Assembly (NCBI GenBank): GCA_964034945.1
Contig: OZ035964.1
Coordinates: 6,870,895-6,934,894 of the forward strand
From: Chrysopilus asiliformis
Lineage: Eukaryota; Arthropoda; Insecta; Diptera; Rhagionidae
Reading direction: 5' to 3'
Length of the DNA stretch: 64,000 nt
Shown here: positions 32,280 through 46,500 of the stretch, piece by piece
Layout of the letters: each line of letters opens with the position of its first letter
How positions within the stretch are numbered: position 1 is the stretch's first letter
Program-made: the position numbers and the translations under genes
Notes under the pieces: generated by a model
The model's input: the letters and a program-made list of their open reading frames with translations, nothing else
The model's database searches: none
Told to the model about the DNA's origin: nothing

Positions 32280-35200
32280 TTTCTCGAATTTTTACTCGCT
32301 TGTTCTCAGTAGCAAAAATATTTCCGAGACCTTTTCTATTCGGGAAATATTCTTCTCGAATTTTTACTCGCTTGTTCTGAGTAGGAAAAATATTTCCGAG
32401 ACCTTTTCTATCCGGGAAATATTTTTCTCGAATTTTTACTCGCTTGTTCTGAGTAGGAAAAATATTTCCGAGACGTTTTCTATCCGGGAAATACTTTTCT
32501 CGAATTTTTACTCGCTTGTTCTCAGTAGCAAAAATATTTCCGAGACCTTTTCTATTCGGGAAATATTCTTCTCGAATTTTTACTCGCTTGTTCTGAGTAG
32601 GAAAAATATTTCCGAGACCTTTTCTATTCGGGAAATATTTTTCTCGAATTTTTACCCGCTTGTTCTGAGTAGGAAAAATATTTCCGAGACCTTTTCTATC
32701 TGGGAAATATTTTTCTCGAATTTTTACTCGCTTGTTCTGAGTAGGAAAAATATTTCCGAGACCTTTTCTATTCGGGAAATATTTTTCTCGAATTTTTACT
32801 CGCTTGCTCTGAGTAGGAAAAATATTTCCGAGACCTTTTCTATTCGGGAAATATTTTTCTCGAATTTTTACTCGCTTGTTCTGACTAGGAAAAATATTTC
32901 CGAGACCTTTTCTATCCGGGAAATATTTTTCTCGAATTTTTAGGGGCTTGCTCTGAGTAGGAAAAATATTTCCGAGACCTTTTCTATTCGGGAAATATTT
33001 TTCTCGAATTTTTACTCGCTTATTCTGAGTAGGAAAAATATTTCCGAGAACTTTTCTATCCGGGAAATATTTTTCTCGAATTTCTAGAAGCTTGTTCTGA
33101 ATAGGAAAAATATTTCCGAGACCTTTTCTATCCGGGAAATATTTTTCTAGAATTTTTACTCGCTTGTTCTCAGTAGGAAAAATATTTCCGAGACCTTTTC
33201 TATTCGGGAAATATTTTTCTCGAATTTTTACTCGCTTGTTCTGAGTAGGAAAAATATTTCCGAGACCTTTTCTATTCGGGAAATATTTTTCTCGAATTTT
33301 TACTCGCTTGTTCTGAGTAGGAAAAATATTTCCGAGACCTTTTCTATCCGGGAAATATTTTTCTCGAATTTTTACTCGCTTGTTCTGAGTAGGAAAAATA
33401 TTTCCGAGACCTTTTCTATTCGGGAAATATTTTTCTCGAATTTTTACTCGCTTGTTCTGAGTAGGAAAAATATTTCCGAGACCTTTTCTATCTGGGAAAT
33501 ATTTTTCTCGAATTTTTACTCGCTTGTTCTGAGTAGGAAAAATATTTCCGAGACCTTTTCTATTCGGGAAATATTTTTCTCGAATTTTTACTCGCTTGTT
33601 CTGAGTAGGAAAAATATTTCCGAGACCTTTTCTATTCGGGAAATATTTTTCTCGAATTTTTACTCGCTTGTTCTGAGTAGGAAAAATATTTCCGAGACCT
33701 TTTCTATTCGGGAAATATTTTTCTCGAATTTTTACTCGCTTGTTCTGACTAGGAAAAATATTTCCGAGACCTTTTCTATCCGGGAAATACTTTTCTCGAA
33801 TTTTTACTCGCTTGTTCTGAGTAGGAAAAATATTTCCGAGACCTTTTCTATTCGGGAAATATTTTTCTCGAATTTTTACTCGCTTGTTCTGAGTAGGAAA
33901 AATATTTCCGAGACCTTTTCTATCCGGGAAATATTTTTCTCGAATTTTTACTCGCTTGTTCTGAGTAGGAAAAATATTTCCGAGACCTTTTCTATTCGGG
34001 AAATATTTTTCTCGAATTTTTACTCGCTTGTTCTGAGTAGGAAAAATATTTCCGAGACCTTTTCTATTCGGGAAATATTTTTCTCGAATTTTTACTCGCT
34101 TGTTCTGACTAGGAAAAATATTTCCGAGACCTTTTCTATCCTGGAAATACTTTTCTCGAATTTTTACTCGCTTGTTCTGAGTAGGAAAAATATTTCCGAG
34201 ACCTTTTCTATTCGGGAAATATTTTTCTCGAATTTTTACTCGCTTGTTCTGAGTAGGAAAAATATTTCCGAGACCTTTTCTATCCGGGAAATATTTTTCT
34301 CGAATTTTTACTCGCTTGTTCTGAGTAGGAAAAATATTTCCGAGACGTTTTCTATCCGGGAAATACTTTTCTCGAATTTTTACTCGCTTGTTCTCAGTAG
34401 CAAAAATATTTCCGAGACCTTTTCTATTCGGGAAATATTCTTCTCGAATTTTTACTCGCTTGTTCTGAGTAGGAAAAATATTTCCGAGACCTTTTCTATT
34501 CGGGAAATATTTTTCTCGAATTTTTACCCGCTTGTTCTGAGTAGGAAAAATATTTCCGAGACCTTTTCTATCTGGGAAATATTTTTCTCGAATTTTTACT
34601 CGCTTGTTCTGAGTAGGAAAAATATTTCCGAGACCTTTTCTATTCGGGAAATATTTTTCTCGAATTTTTACTCGCTTGCTCTGAGTAGGAAAAATATTTC
34701 CGAGACCTTTTCTATTCGGGAAATATTTTTCTCGAATTTTTACTCGCTTGTTCTGACTAGGAAAAATATTTCCGAGACCTTTTCTATCCGGGAAATATTT
34801 TTCTCGAATTTTTAGGGGCTTGCTCTGAGTAGGAAAAATATTTCCGAGACCTTTTCTATTCGGGAAATATTTTTCTCGAATTTTTACTCGCTTATTCTGA
34901 GTAGGAAAAATATTTCCGAGAACTTTTCTATCCGGGAAATATTTTTCTCGAATTTCTAGAAGCTTGTTCTGAATAGGAAAAATATTTCCGAGACCTTTTC
35001 TATCCGGGAAATATTTTTCTAGAATTTTTACTCGCTTGTTCTCAGTAGGAAAAATATTTCCGAGACCTTTTCTATTCGGGAAATATTTTTCTCGAATTTT
35101 TACTCGCTTGTTCTGAGTAGGAAAAATATTTCCGAGACCTTTTCTATTCGGGAAATATTTTTCTCGAATTTTTACTCGCTTGTTCTGAGTAGGAAAAATA

Positions 35201-36023
35201 TTTCCGAGACCTTTTCTATCCGGGAAATATTTTTCTCGAATTTTTACTCGCTTGTTCTGAGTAGGAAAAATATTTCCGAGACCTTTTCTATTCGGGAAAT
35301 ATTTTTCTCGAATTTTTACTCGCTTGTTCTGAGTAGGAAAAATATTTCCGAGACCTTTTCTATCTGGGAAATATTTTTCTCGAATTTTTACTCGCTTGTT
35401 CTGAGTAGGAAAAATATTTCCGAGACCTTTTCTATTCGGGAAATATTTTTCTCGAATTTTTACTCGCTTGTTCTGAGTAGGAAAAATATTTCCGAGACCT
35501 TTTCTATTCGGGAAATATTTTTCTCGAATTTTTACTCGCTTGTTCTGAGTAGGAAAAATATTTCCGAGACCTTTTCTATTCGGGAAATATTTTTCTCGAA
35601 TTTTTACTCGCTTGTTCTGACTAGGAAAAATATTTCCGAGACCTTTTCTATCCGGGAAATACTTTTCTCGAATTTTTACTCGCTTGTTCTGAGTAGGAAA
35701 AATATTTCCGAGACCTTTTCTATTCGGGAAATATTTTTCTCGAATTTTTACTCGCTTGTTCTGAGTAGGAAAAATATTTCCGAGACCTTTTCTATCCGGG
35801 AAATATTTTTCTCGAATTTTTACTCGCTTGTTCTGAGTAGGAAAAATATTTCCGAGACCTTTTCTATTCGGGAAATATTTTTCTCGAATTTTTACTCGCT
35901 TGTTCTGAGTAGGAAAAATATTTCCGAGACCTTTTCTATTCGGGAAATATTTTTCTCGAATTTTTACTCGCTTGTTCTGACTAGGAAAAATATTTCCGAG
36001 ACCTTTTCTATCCTGGAAATACT
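32280..36023 (+). repeat. Tandem pair of a 1872-bp (26-monomer) higher-order repeat
   Basis: Rare variants recur exactly 1872 bp apart: TTTTTACCCGC (32651 and 34523), CTTATTCTGAG (33019 and 34891), AGGGGCTTGC (about 32941 and 34813) and TATCCTGGAAATAC (about 34137 and 36009). The two halves look otherwise identical, pointing to a recent segmental duplication within the array. Exact borders cannot be fixed by eye. Confidence 0.8.
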
Positions 36024-39000
36024 TTTCTCGAATTTTTACTCGCTTGTTCTGAGTAGGAAAAATATTTCCGAGACCTTTTCTATTCGGGAAATATTTTTCT
36101 CGAATTTTTACTCGCTTGTTCTGAGTAGGAAAAATATTTCCGAGACCTTTTCTATTCGGGAAATATTTTTCTCGAATTTTTACTCGCTTGTTCTGACTAG
36201 GAAAAATATTTCCGAGACCTTTTCTATCCGGGAAATACTTTTCTCGAATTTTTACTCGCTTGTTCTGAGTAGGAAAAATATTTCCGAGACCTTTTCTATT
36301 CGGGAAATATTTTTCTCGAATTTTTACTCGCTTGTTCTGAGTAGGAAAAATATTTCCGAGACCTTTTCTATCCGGGAAATATTTTTCTCGAATTTTTACT
36401 CGCTTGTTCTGAGTAGGAAAAATATTTCCGAGACGTTTTCTATCCGGGAAATACTTTTCTCGAATTTTTACTCGCTTGTTCTCAGTAGCAAAAATATTTC
36501 CGAGACCTTTTCTATTCGGGAAATATTCTTCTCGAATTTTTACTCGCTTGTTCTGAGTAGGAAAAATATTTCCGAGACCTTTTCTATCCGGGAAATATTT
36601 TTCTCGAATTTTTACTCGCTTGTTCTGAGTAGGAAAAATATTTCCGAGACGTTTTCTATCCGGGAAATACTTTTCTCGAATTTTTACTCGCTTGTTCTCA
36701 GTAGCAAAAATATTTCCGAGACCTTTTCTATTCGGGAAATATTCTTCTCGAATTTTTACTCGCTTGTTCTGAGTAGGAAAAATATTTCCGAGACCTTTTC
36801 TATTCGGGAAATATTTTTCTCGAATTTTTACTCGCTTGTTCTGAGTAGGAAAAATATTTCCGAGACCTTTTCTATCTGGGAAATATTTTTCTCGAATTTT
36901 TACTCGCTTGTTCTGAGTAGGAAAAATATTTCCGAGACCTTTTCTATTCGGGAAATATTTTTCTCGAATTTTTACTCGCTTGCTCTGAGTAGGAAAAATA
37001 TTCCCGAGACCTTTTCTATTCGGGAAATATTTTTCTCGAATTTTTACTCGCTTGTTCTGACTAGGAAAAATATTTCCGAGACCTTTTCTATCCGGGAAAT
37101 ATTTTTCTCGAATTTTTAGGGGCTTGCTCTGAGTAGGAAAAATATTTCCGAGACCTTTTCTATCCGGGAAATATTTTTCTAGAATTTTTACTCGCTTGTT
37201 CTCAGTAGGAAAAATATTTCCGAGACCTTTTCTATTCGGGAAATATTTTTCTCGAATTTTTACTCGCTTGTTCTGAGTAGGAAAAATATTTCCGAGACCT
37301 TTTCTATTCGGGAAATATTTTTCTCGAATTTTTACTCGCTTGTTCTGAGTAGGAAAAATATTTCCGAGACCTTTTCTATCCGGGAAATATTTTTCTCGAA
37401 TTTTTACTCGCTTGTTCTGAGTAGGAAAAATATTTCCGAGACCTTTTCTATTCGGGAAATATTTTTCTCGAATTTTTACTCGCTTGTTCTGAGTAGGAAA
37501 AATATTTCCGAGACCTTTTCTATCTGGGAAATATTTTTCTCGAATTTTTAACTCGCTTGTTCTGAGTAGGAAAAATATTTCCGAGACCTTTTCTATTCGG
37601 GAAATATTTTTCTCGAATTTTTACTCGCTTGTTCTGACTAGGAAAAATATTTCCGAGACCTTTTCTATCCGGGAAATATTTTTCTCGAATTTTTAGGGGC
37701 TTGTTCTGAGTAGGAAAAATATTTCCGAGACCTTTTCTATCTGGGAAATATTTTTCTCGAATTTTTACTCGCTTGTTCTGAGTAGGAAAAATATTTCCGA
37801 GACCTTTTCTATTCGGGAAATATTTTTCTCAAATTTTTAGAGGTCTGCTCTGAGTAGGAAAAATATTTCGAGACCTTTTCTATCCGGGAAATATTTTTCT
37901 CGAATTTCTAGGAGCTTGTTCTGAATAGGAAAAATATTTCCGAGACCTTTTCTATCCGGGAAATATTTTTCTCGAATTTTTACTCGCTTGATCTGAGTAG
38001 GAAAAATATTTCCGAGACCTTTTCTATCCGGGAAATATTTTTCTCGAATTTTTACTCGCTTGTTCTGAGTAGGAAAAATATTTCCGAGACCTTTTCTATT
38101 CGGGAAATATTTTTCTCGAATTTTTACTCGCTTGTTCCTAGCAGGAAAAATATTTCCGAGACCTTTTCTATTCGGGAAATATTTTTCTCGAATTTTTACT
38201 CGCTTGTTCTGAGTAGGAAAAATATTTCCGAGACCTTTTCTATTCGGGAAATATTTTTCTCGAATTTTTACTCGCTTGTTCTGAGTAGGAAAAATATTTC
38301 CGAGACCTTTTCTATCTGGGAAATATTTTTCTCGAATTTTTACTCGCTTGTTCTGAGTAGGAAAAATATTTCCGAGACCTTTTCTATTCGCGAAATATTT
38401 TTCTCGAATTTTTACTCGCTTGTTCTGACTAGGAAAAATATTTCCGAGACCTTTTCTATCCGGGAAATATTTTTCTGGAATTTTTAGGGGCTTGCTCTGA
38501 GTAGGAAAAATATTTCCGAGACCTTTTCTATTCGGGAAATATTTTTCTCGAATTTTTACTCGCTTGTTCTGAGTAGGAAAAATATTTCCGAGACCTTTTC
38601 TATTCGGGAAATATTTTTCTCGAATTTTTACTCGCTTGTTCTGAGTAGGAAAAATATTTCCGAGACCTTTTCTATCCGGGAAATATTTTTCTCGAATTTT
38701 TACTCGCTTGTTCTGAGTAGGAAAAATATTTCCGAGACGTTTTCTATCCGGGAAATACTTTTCTCGAATTTTTACTCGCTTGTTCTCAGTAGGAAAAATA
38801 TTTCCGAGACCTTTTCTATTCGGGAAATATTCTTCTCGAATTTTTACTCGCTTGTTCTGACTAGGAAAAATATTTCCGAGACCTTTTCTATTCGGGAAAT
38901 ATTTTTCTCGAATTTTTACTCGCTTGTTCTGAGTAGGAAAAATATTTCCGAGACCTTTTCTATCTGGGAAAAATTTTTCTCGATTTTCAAGAGGCTTGTT

Positions 39001-42000
39001 CTGAGTAGGAAAAATATTTCCGAGACCTTTTCTATTCGGGAAATATTTTTCTCGAATTTTTACTCGCTTGTTCTGAGTAGGAAAAATATTTCCGAGACCT
39101 TTTCTATCCGGGAAATATTTTTCTCGAATTTTTACTCGCTTGTTCTGAGTAGGAAAAATATTTCCGAGACCTTTTCTATCTGGGAAATATTTTTCTCGAA
39201 TTTTTACTCGCTTGTTCTGAGTAGGAAAAATATTTCCGAGACGTTTTCTATCCGGGAAATACTTTTCTCGAATTTTTACTCGCTTGTTCTCAGTAGCAAA
39301 AATATTTCCGAGACCTTTTCTATTCGGGAAATATTCTTCTCGAATTTTTACTCGCTTGTTCTGAGTAGGAAAAATATTTCCGAGACCTTTTCTATCCGGG
39401 AAATATTTTTCTCGAATTTTTACTCGCTTGTTCTGAGTAGGAAAAATATTTCCGAGACGTTTTCTATCCGGGAAATACTTTTCTCGAATTTTTACTCGCT
39501 TGTTCTCAGTAGCAAAAATATTTCCGAGACCTTTTCTATTCGGGAAATATTCTTCTCGAATTTTTACTCGCTTGTTCTGAGTAGGAAAAATATTTCCGAG
39601 ACCTTTTCTATTCGGGAAATATTTTTCTCGAATTTTTACTCGCTTGTTCTGAGTAGGAAAAATATTTCCGAGACCTTTTCTATCTGGGAAATATTTTTCT
39701 CGAATTTTTACTCGCTTGTTCTGAGTAGGAAAAATATTTCCGAGACCTTTTCTATTCGGGAAATATTTTTCTCGAATTTTTACTCGCTTGCTCTGAGTAG
39801 GAAAAATATTTCCGAGACCTTTTCTATTCGGGAAATATTTTTCTCGAATTTTTACTCGCTTGTTCTGACTAGGAAAAATATTTCCGAGACCTTTTCTATC
39901 CGGGAAATATTTTTCTCGAATTTTTAGGGGCTTGCTCTGAGTAGGAAAAATATTTCCGAGACCTTTTCTATTCGGGAAATATTTTTCTCGAATTTTTACT
40001 CGCTTATTCTGAGTAGGAAAAATATTTCCGAGAACTTTTCTATCCGGGAAATATTTTTCTCGAATTTCTAGAAGCTTGTTCTGAATAGGAAAAATATTTC
40101 CGAGACCTTTTCTATCCGGGAAATATTTTTCTAGAATTTTTACTCGCTTGTTCTCAGTAGGAAAAATATTTCCGAGACCTTTTCTATTCGGGAAATATTT
40201 TTCTCGAATTTTTACTCGCTTGTTCTGAGTAGGAAAAATATTTCCGAGACCTTTTCTATTCGGGAAATATTTTTCTCGAATTTTTACTCGCTTGTTCTGA
40301 GTAGGAAAAATATTTCCGAGACCTTTTCTATCCGGGAAATATTTTTCTCGAATTTTTACTCGCTTGTTCTGAGTAGGAAAAATATTTCCGAGACCTTTTC
40401 TATTCGGGAAATATTTTTCTCGAATTTTTACTCGCTTGTTCTGAGTAGGAAAAATATTTCCGAGACCTTTTCTATCTGGGAAATATTTTTCTCGAATTTT
40501 TACTCGCTTGTTCTGAGTAGGAAAAATATTTCCGAGACCTTTTCTATTCGGGAAATATTTTTCTCGAATTTTTACTCGCTTGTTCTGACTAGGAAAAATA
40601 TTTCCGAGACCTTTTCTATCCGGGAAATATTTTTCTCGAATTTTTAGGGGCTTGTTCTGAGTAGGAAAAATATTTCCGAGACCTTTTCTATCTGGGAAAT
40701 ATTTTTCTCGAATTTTTACTCGCTTGTTCTGAGTAGGAAAAATATTTCCGAGACCTTTTCTATTCGGGAAATATTTTTCTCAAATTTTTAGAGGTCTGCT
40801 CTGAGTAGGAAAAATATTTCGAGACCTTTTCTATCCGGGAAATATTTTTCTCGAATTTCTAGAAGCTTGTTCTGAATAGGAAAAATATTTCCGAGACCTT
40901 TTCTATCCGGGAAATATTTTTCTCGAATTTTTACTCGCTTGATCTGAGTAGGAAAAATATTTCCGAGACCTTTTCTATCCGGGAAATATTTTTCTCGAAT
41001 TTTTACTCGCTTGTTCTGAGTAGGAAAAATATTTCCGAGACCTTTTCTATTCGGGAAATATTTTTCTCGAATTTTTACTCGCTTGTTCTGAGTAGGAAAA
41101 ATATTTCCGAGACCTTTTCTATCTGGGAAATATTTTTCTCGAATTTTTACTCGCTTGTTCTGAGTAGGAAAAATATTTCCGAGACCTTTTCTATTCGCGA
41201 AATATTTTTCTCGAATTTTTACTCGCTTGTTCTGACTAGGAAAAATATTTCCGAGACCTTTTCTATCCGGGAAATATTTTTCTGGAATTTTTAGGGGCTT
41301 GCTCTGAGTAGGAAAAATATTTCCGAGACCTTTTCTATTCGGGAAATATTTTTCTCGAATTTTTACTCGCTTGTTCTGAGTAGGAAAAATATTTCCGAGA
41401 CCTTTTCTATTCGGGAAATATTTTTCTCGAATTTTTACTCGCTTGTTCTGAGTAGGAAAAATATTTCCGAGACCTTTTCTATCCGGGAAATATTTTTCTC
41501 GAATTTTTACTCGCTTGTTCTGAGTAGGAAAAATATTTCCGAGACGTTTTCTATCCGGGAAATACTTTTCTCGAATTTTTACTCGCTTGTTCTCAGTAGG
41601 AAAAATATTTCCGAGACCTTTTCTATTCGGGAAATATTCTTCTCGAATTTTTACTCGCTTGTTCTGACTAGGAAAAATATTTCCGAGACCTTTTCTATTC
41701 GGGAAATATTTTTCTCGAATTTTTACTCGCTTGTTCTGAGTAGGAAAAATATTTCCGAGACCTTTTCTATCTGGGAAAAATTTTTCTCGATTTTCAAGAG
41801 GCTTGTTCTGAGTAGGAAAAATATTTCCGAGACCTTTTCTATTCGGGAAATATTTTTCTCGAATTTTTACTCGCTTGTTCTGAGTAGGAAAAATATTTCC
41901 GAGACCTTTTCTATCCGGGAAATATTTTTCTCGAATTTTTACTCGCTTGTTCTGACTAGGAAAAATATTTCCGAGACCTTTTCTATTCGGGAAATATTTT

Positions 42001-43288
42001 TCTGGAATTTTTACTCGCTTGTTCTGAATAGGAAAAATATTTCCGAGACCTTTTCTATTCGGGAAATATTTTTCTCGAATTTTTACTCGCTTGTTCTGAG
42101 TAGGAAAAATATTTCCGAGACCTTTTCTATTCGGGAAATATTTTTCTCGAATTTTTACTCGCTTGTTCTGAGTAGGAAAAATATTTCCGAGACCTTTTCT
42201 ATTCGGGAAATATTTTTCTCGAATTTTTACTCGCTTGTTCTGAGTAGGAAAAATATTTCCGAGACCTTTTCTATTCGGGAAATATTTTTCTCGAATTTTT
42301 ACTCGCTTGTTCTGACTAGGAAAAATATTTCCGAGACCTTTTCTATCCGGGAAATATTTTTCTCGAATTTTTACTCGCTTGTTCTGAGTAGGAAAAATAT
42401 TTCCGAGACCTTTTCTATCCGGGAAATATTTTTCTCGAATTCTTACTCGCTTGTTCCTGGTAGGAAAAATATTTCCGAGACATTTTCTATCCGGGAAATA
42501 TTTTTCTCGAATTTTACTCGCTTGTTCTGAGTAGGAAAAATATTTCCGAGACCTTTTCTATTCGGGAAATATTTTTCTCGAATTTTTACTCGCTTGTTCT
42601 GAGTAGGAAAAATATTTCCGAGACCTTTTCTATCCGGGAAATATTTTTCTCGAATTTTTACTCGCTTGTTCTGAGTAGGAAAAATATTTCCGAGACCTTT
42701 TCTATTCGGGAAATATTTTTCTCGAATTTTTACTCGCTTGTTCTGAGTAGGAAAAATATTTCCGAGACCTTTTCTATTCGGGAAATATTTTTCTCGAATT
42801 TTTACTCGCTTGTTCCTAGCAGGAAAAATATTTCCGAGACCTTTTCTATTCGGGAAATATTTTTCTCGAATTTTTACTCGCTTGTTCTGAGTAGGAAAAA
42901 TATTTCCGAGACCTTTTCTATTCGGGAAATATTTTTCTCGAATTTTTACTCGCTTGTTCTGAGTAGGAAAAATATTTCCGAGACCTTTTCTATCTGGGAA
43001 ATATTTTTCTCGAATTTTTACTCGCTTGTTCTGAGTAGGAAAAATATTTCCGAGACCTTTTCTATTCGCGAAATATTTTTCTCGAATTTTTACTCGCTTG
43101 TTCTGACTAGGAAAAATATTTCCGAGACCTTTTCTATCCGGGAAATATTTTTCTCGAATTTTTACTCGCTTGTTCTGAGTAGGAAAAATATTTCCGAGAC
43201 CTTTTCTATTCGGGAAATATTTTTCTCGAATTTTTACTCGCTTGTTCTGAATAGGAAAAATATTTCCGAGACCTTTTCTATTCGGGAA

Positions 43289-43525
43289 ATATTTTCCTCG
43301 AATTTTTAAAGGCTTGCTCTGTGTAGGAAAAATATTTCTGAGACCTTTTCCACCCGAAAAATATTTTTCTCGAATGTTTAAAGGCTTGTTCCTAGCAGGA
43401 AAAATATTTCCGAGACCTTTTTCACCCGGAAAATATTTTTCTCGAATGTTTAAAGGCTTGTTCTTAGTAGGAAAAATATTTCCGAGACGTTTTCTATCCG
43501 GAAAATATTTTTCTCGAATTTTTAC
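43289..43525 (+). repeat. Diverged monomer block shared by arrays 4 and 7
   Basis: Three to four monomers with AATGTTTAAAGGCTTG, TTTCACCCGG and CTGTGTAGG variants. The same ordered block occurs at 19993-20230 and 30123-30360, each near the left edge of an array. Its presence deep inside array 7 suggests an ancient array edge was buried by later insertion or exchange. Confidence 0.75.
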
Positions 43526-46500
43526 TCGCTTGTTCTGAGCAGGAAAAATATTTCCGAGACCTTTTCTATTCGGGAAATATTTTTCTCGAATTTTTACTCG
43601 CTTGTTCTGAGTAGGAAAAATATTTCCGAGACGTTTTCTATCCGGGAAATACTTTTCTCGAATTTTTACTCGCTTGTTCTCAGTAGGAAAAATATTTCCG
43701 AGACCTTTTCTATTCGGGAAATATTCTTCTCGAATTTTTACTCGCTTGTTCTGACTAGGAAAAATATTTCCGAGACCTTTTCTATTCGGGAAATATTTTT
43801 CTCGAATTTTTACTCGCTTGTTCTGAGTAGGAAAAATATTTCCGAGACCTTTTCTATCCGGGAAATATTTTTCTCGAATTTTTACTCGCTTGTTCTGAGT
43901 AGGAAAAATATTTCCGAGACCTTTTCTATTCGGGAAATATTTTTCTCGAATTTTTACTCGCTTGTTCTGAGTAGGAAAAATATTTCCGAGACCTTTTCTA
44001 TTCGGGAAATATTTTTCTCGAATTTTTACTCGCTTGTTCTGACTAGGAAAAATATTTCCGAGACCTTTTCTATCCGGGAAATACTTTTCTCGAATTTTTA
44101 CTCGCTTGTTCTGAGTAGGAAAAATATTTCCGAGACCTTTTCTATTCGGGAAATATTTTTCTCGAATTTTTACTCGCTTGTTCTGAGTAGGAAAAATATT
44201 TCCGAGACCTTTTCTATTCGGGAAATATTTTTCTCGAATTTTTACTCGCTTGTTCTGACTAGGAAAAATATTTCCGAGACCTTTTCTATCCGGGAAATAC
44301 TTTTCTCGAATTTTTACTCGCTTGTTCTGAGTAGGAAAAATATTTCCGAGACCTTTTCTATTCGGGAAATATTTTTCTCGAATTTTTACTCGCTTGTTCT
44401 GAGTAGGAAAAATATTTCCGAGACCTTTTCTATCCGGGAAATATTTTTCTCGAATTTTTACTCGCTTGTTCTGAGTAGGAAAAATATTTCCGAGACGTTT
44501 TCTATCCGGGAAATACTTTTCTCGAATTTTTACTCGCTTGTTCTCAGTAGCAAAAATATTTCCGAGACCTTTTCTATTCGGGAAATATTCTTCTCGAATT
44601 TTTACTCGCTTGTTCTGAGTAGGAAAAATATTTCCGAGACCTTTTCTATCCGGGAAATATTTTTCTCGAATTTTTAGAGGCTTGCTCTGAGTAGGAAAAA
44701 TATTTCCGAGAACTTTTCTATTCGGGAAATATTTTTCTCGAATTTTTAGTCGCTTGTTCTGAGTAGGAAAAATATTTCCGAGACCTTTTCTATCTGGGAA
44801 ATATTTTTCTCGAATTTTTACTCGCTTGTTCTGAGTAGGAAAAATATTTCCGAGACCTTTTCTATTCGGGAAATATTTTTCTCGAATTTTTACTCGCTTG
44901 TTCTGAGTAGGAAAAATATTTCCGAGACCTTTTCTATCTGGGAAATATTTTTCTCGAATTTTTACTCGCTTGTTCTGAGTAGGAAAAATATTTCCGAGAC
45001 CTTTTCTATTCGGGAAATATTTTTCTCGAATTTTTACTCGCTTGCTCTGAGTAGGAAAAATATTTCCGAGACCTTTTCTATTCGGGAAATATTTTTCTCG
45101 AATTTTTACTCGCTTGTTCTGACTAGGAAAAATATTTCCGAGACCTTTTCTATCCGGGAAATATTTTTCTCGAATTTTTAGGGGCTTGCTCTGAGTAGGA
45201 AAAATATTTCCGAGACCTTTTCTATTCGGGAAATATTTTTCTCGAATTTTTACTCGCTTGTTCTGAGTAGGAAAAATATTTCCGAGAACTTTTCTATCCG
45301 GGAAATATTTTTCTCGAATTTTTAGGGGCTTGTTCTGAGTAGGAAAAATATTTCCGAGACCTTTTCTATCCGGGAAATATTTTTCTAGAATTTTTACTCG
45401 CTTGTTCTCAGTAGGAAAAATATTTCCGAGACCTTTTCTATTCGGGAAATATTTTTCTCGAATTTTTACTCGCTTGTTCTGAGTAGGAAAAATATTTCCG
45501 AGACCTTTTCTATTCGGGAAATATTTTTCTCTAATTTTTACTCGCTTGTTCTGAGTAGGAAAAATATTTCCGAGACCTTTTCTATCCGGGAAATATTTTT
45601 CTCGAATTTTTACTCGCTTGTTCTGAGTAGGAAAAATATTTCCGAGACCTTTTCTATTCGGGAAATATTTTTCTCGAATTTCTACTCGCTTGTTCTGAGT
45701 AGGAAAAATATTTCCGAGACCTTTTCTATCTGGGAAATATTTTTCTCGAATTTTTACTCGCTTGTTCTGAGTAGGAAAAATATTTCCGAGACCTTTTCTA
45801 TTCGGGAAATATTTTTCTCGAATTTTTACTCGCTTGTTCTGACTAGGAAAAATATTTCCGAGACCTTTTCTATCCGGGAAATATTTTTCTCGAATTTTTA
45901 GGGGCTTGCTCTGAGTAGGAAAAATATTTCCGAGACCTTTTCTATTCGGGAAATATTTTTCTCGAATTTTTACTCGCTTGTTCTGAGTAGGAAAAATATT
46001 TCCGAGACCTTTTCTATCTGGGAAATATTTTTCTCGAATTTTTACTCGCTTGTTCTGAGTAGGAAAAATATTTCCGAGACCTTTTCTATTCGGGAAATAT
46101 TTTTCTCAAATTTTTAGAGGTCTGCTCTGAGTAGGAAAAGTATTTTCGAGACCTTTTCTATCCGGGAAATATTTTTCTCGAATTTCTAGAAGCTTGTTCT
46201 GAATAGGAAAAATATTTCCGAGACCTTTTCTATTCGGGAAATATTTTTCTCGAATTTTTACTCGCTTGTTCTGAGTAGGAAAAATATTTCCGAGACCTTT
46301 TCTATTCGGGAAATATTTTTCTCGAATTTTTACTCGCTTGTTCTGAGTAGGAAAAATATTTCCGAGACCTTTTCTATCTGGGAAATATTTTTCTCGAATT
46401 TTTACTCGCTTGTTCTGAGTAGGAAAAATATTTCCGAGACCTTTTCTATTCGCGAAATATTTTTCTCGAATTTTTACTCGCTTGTTCTGACTAGGAAAAA

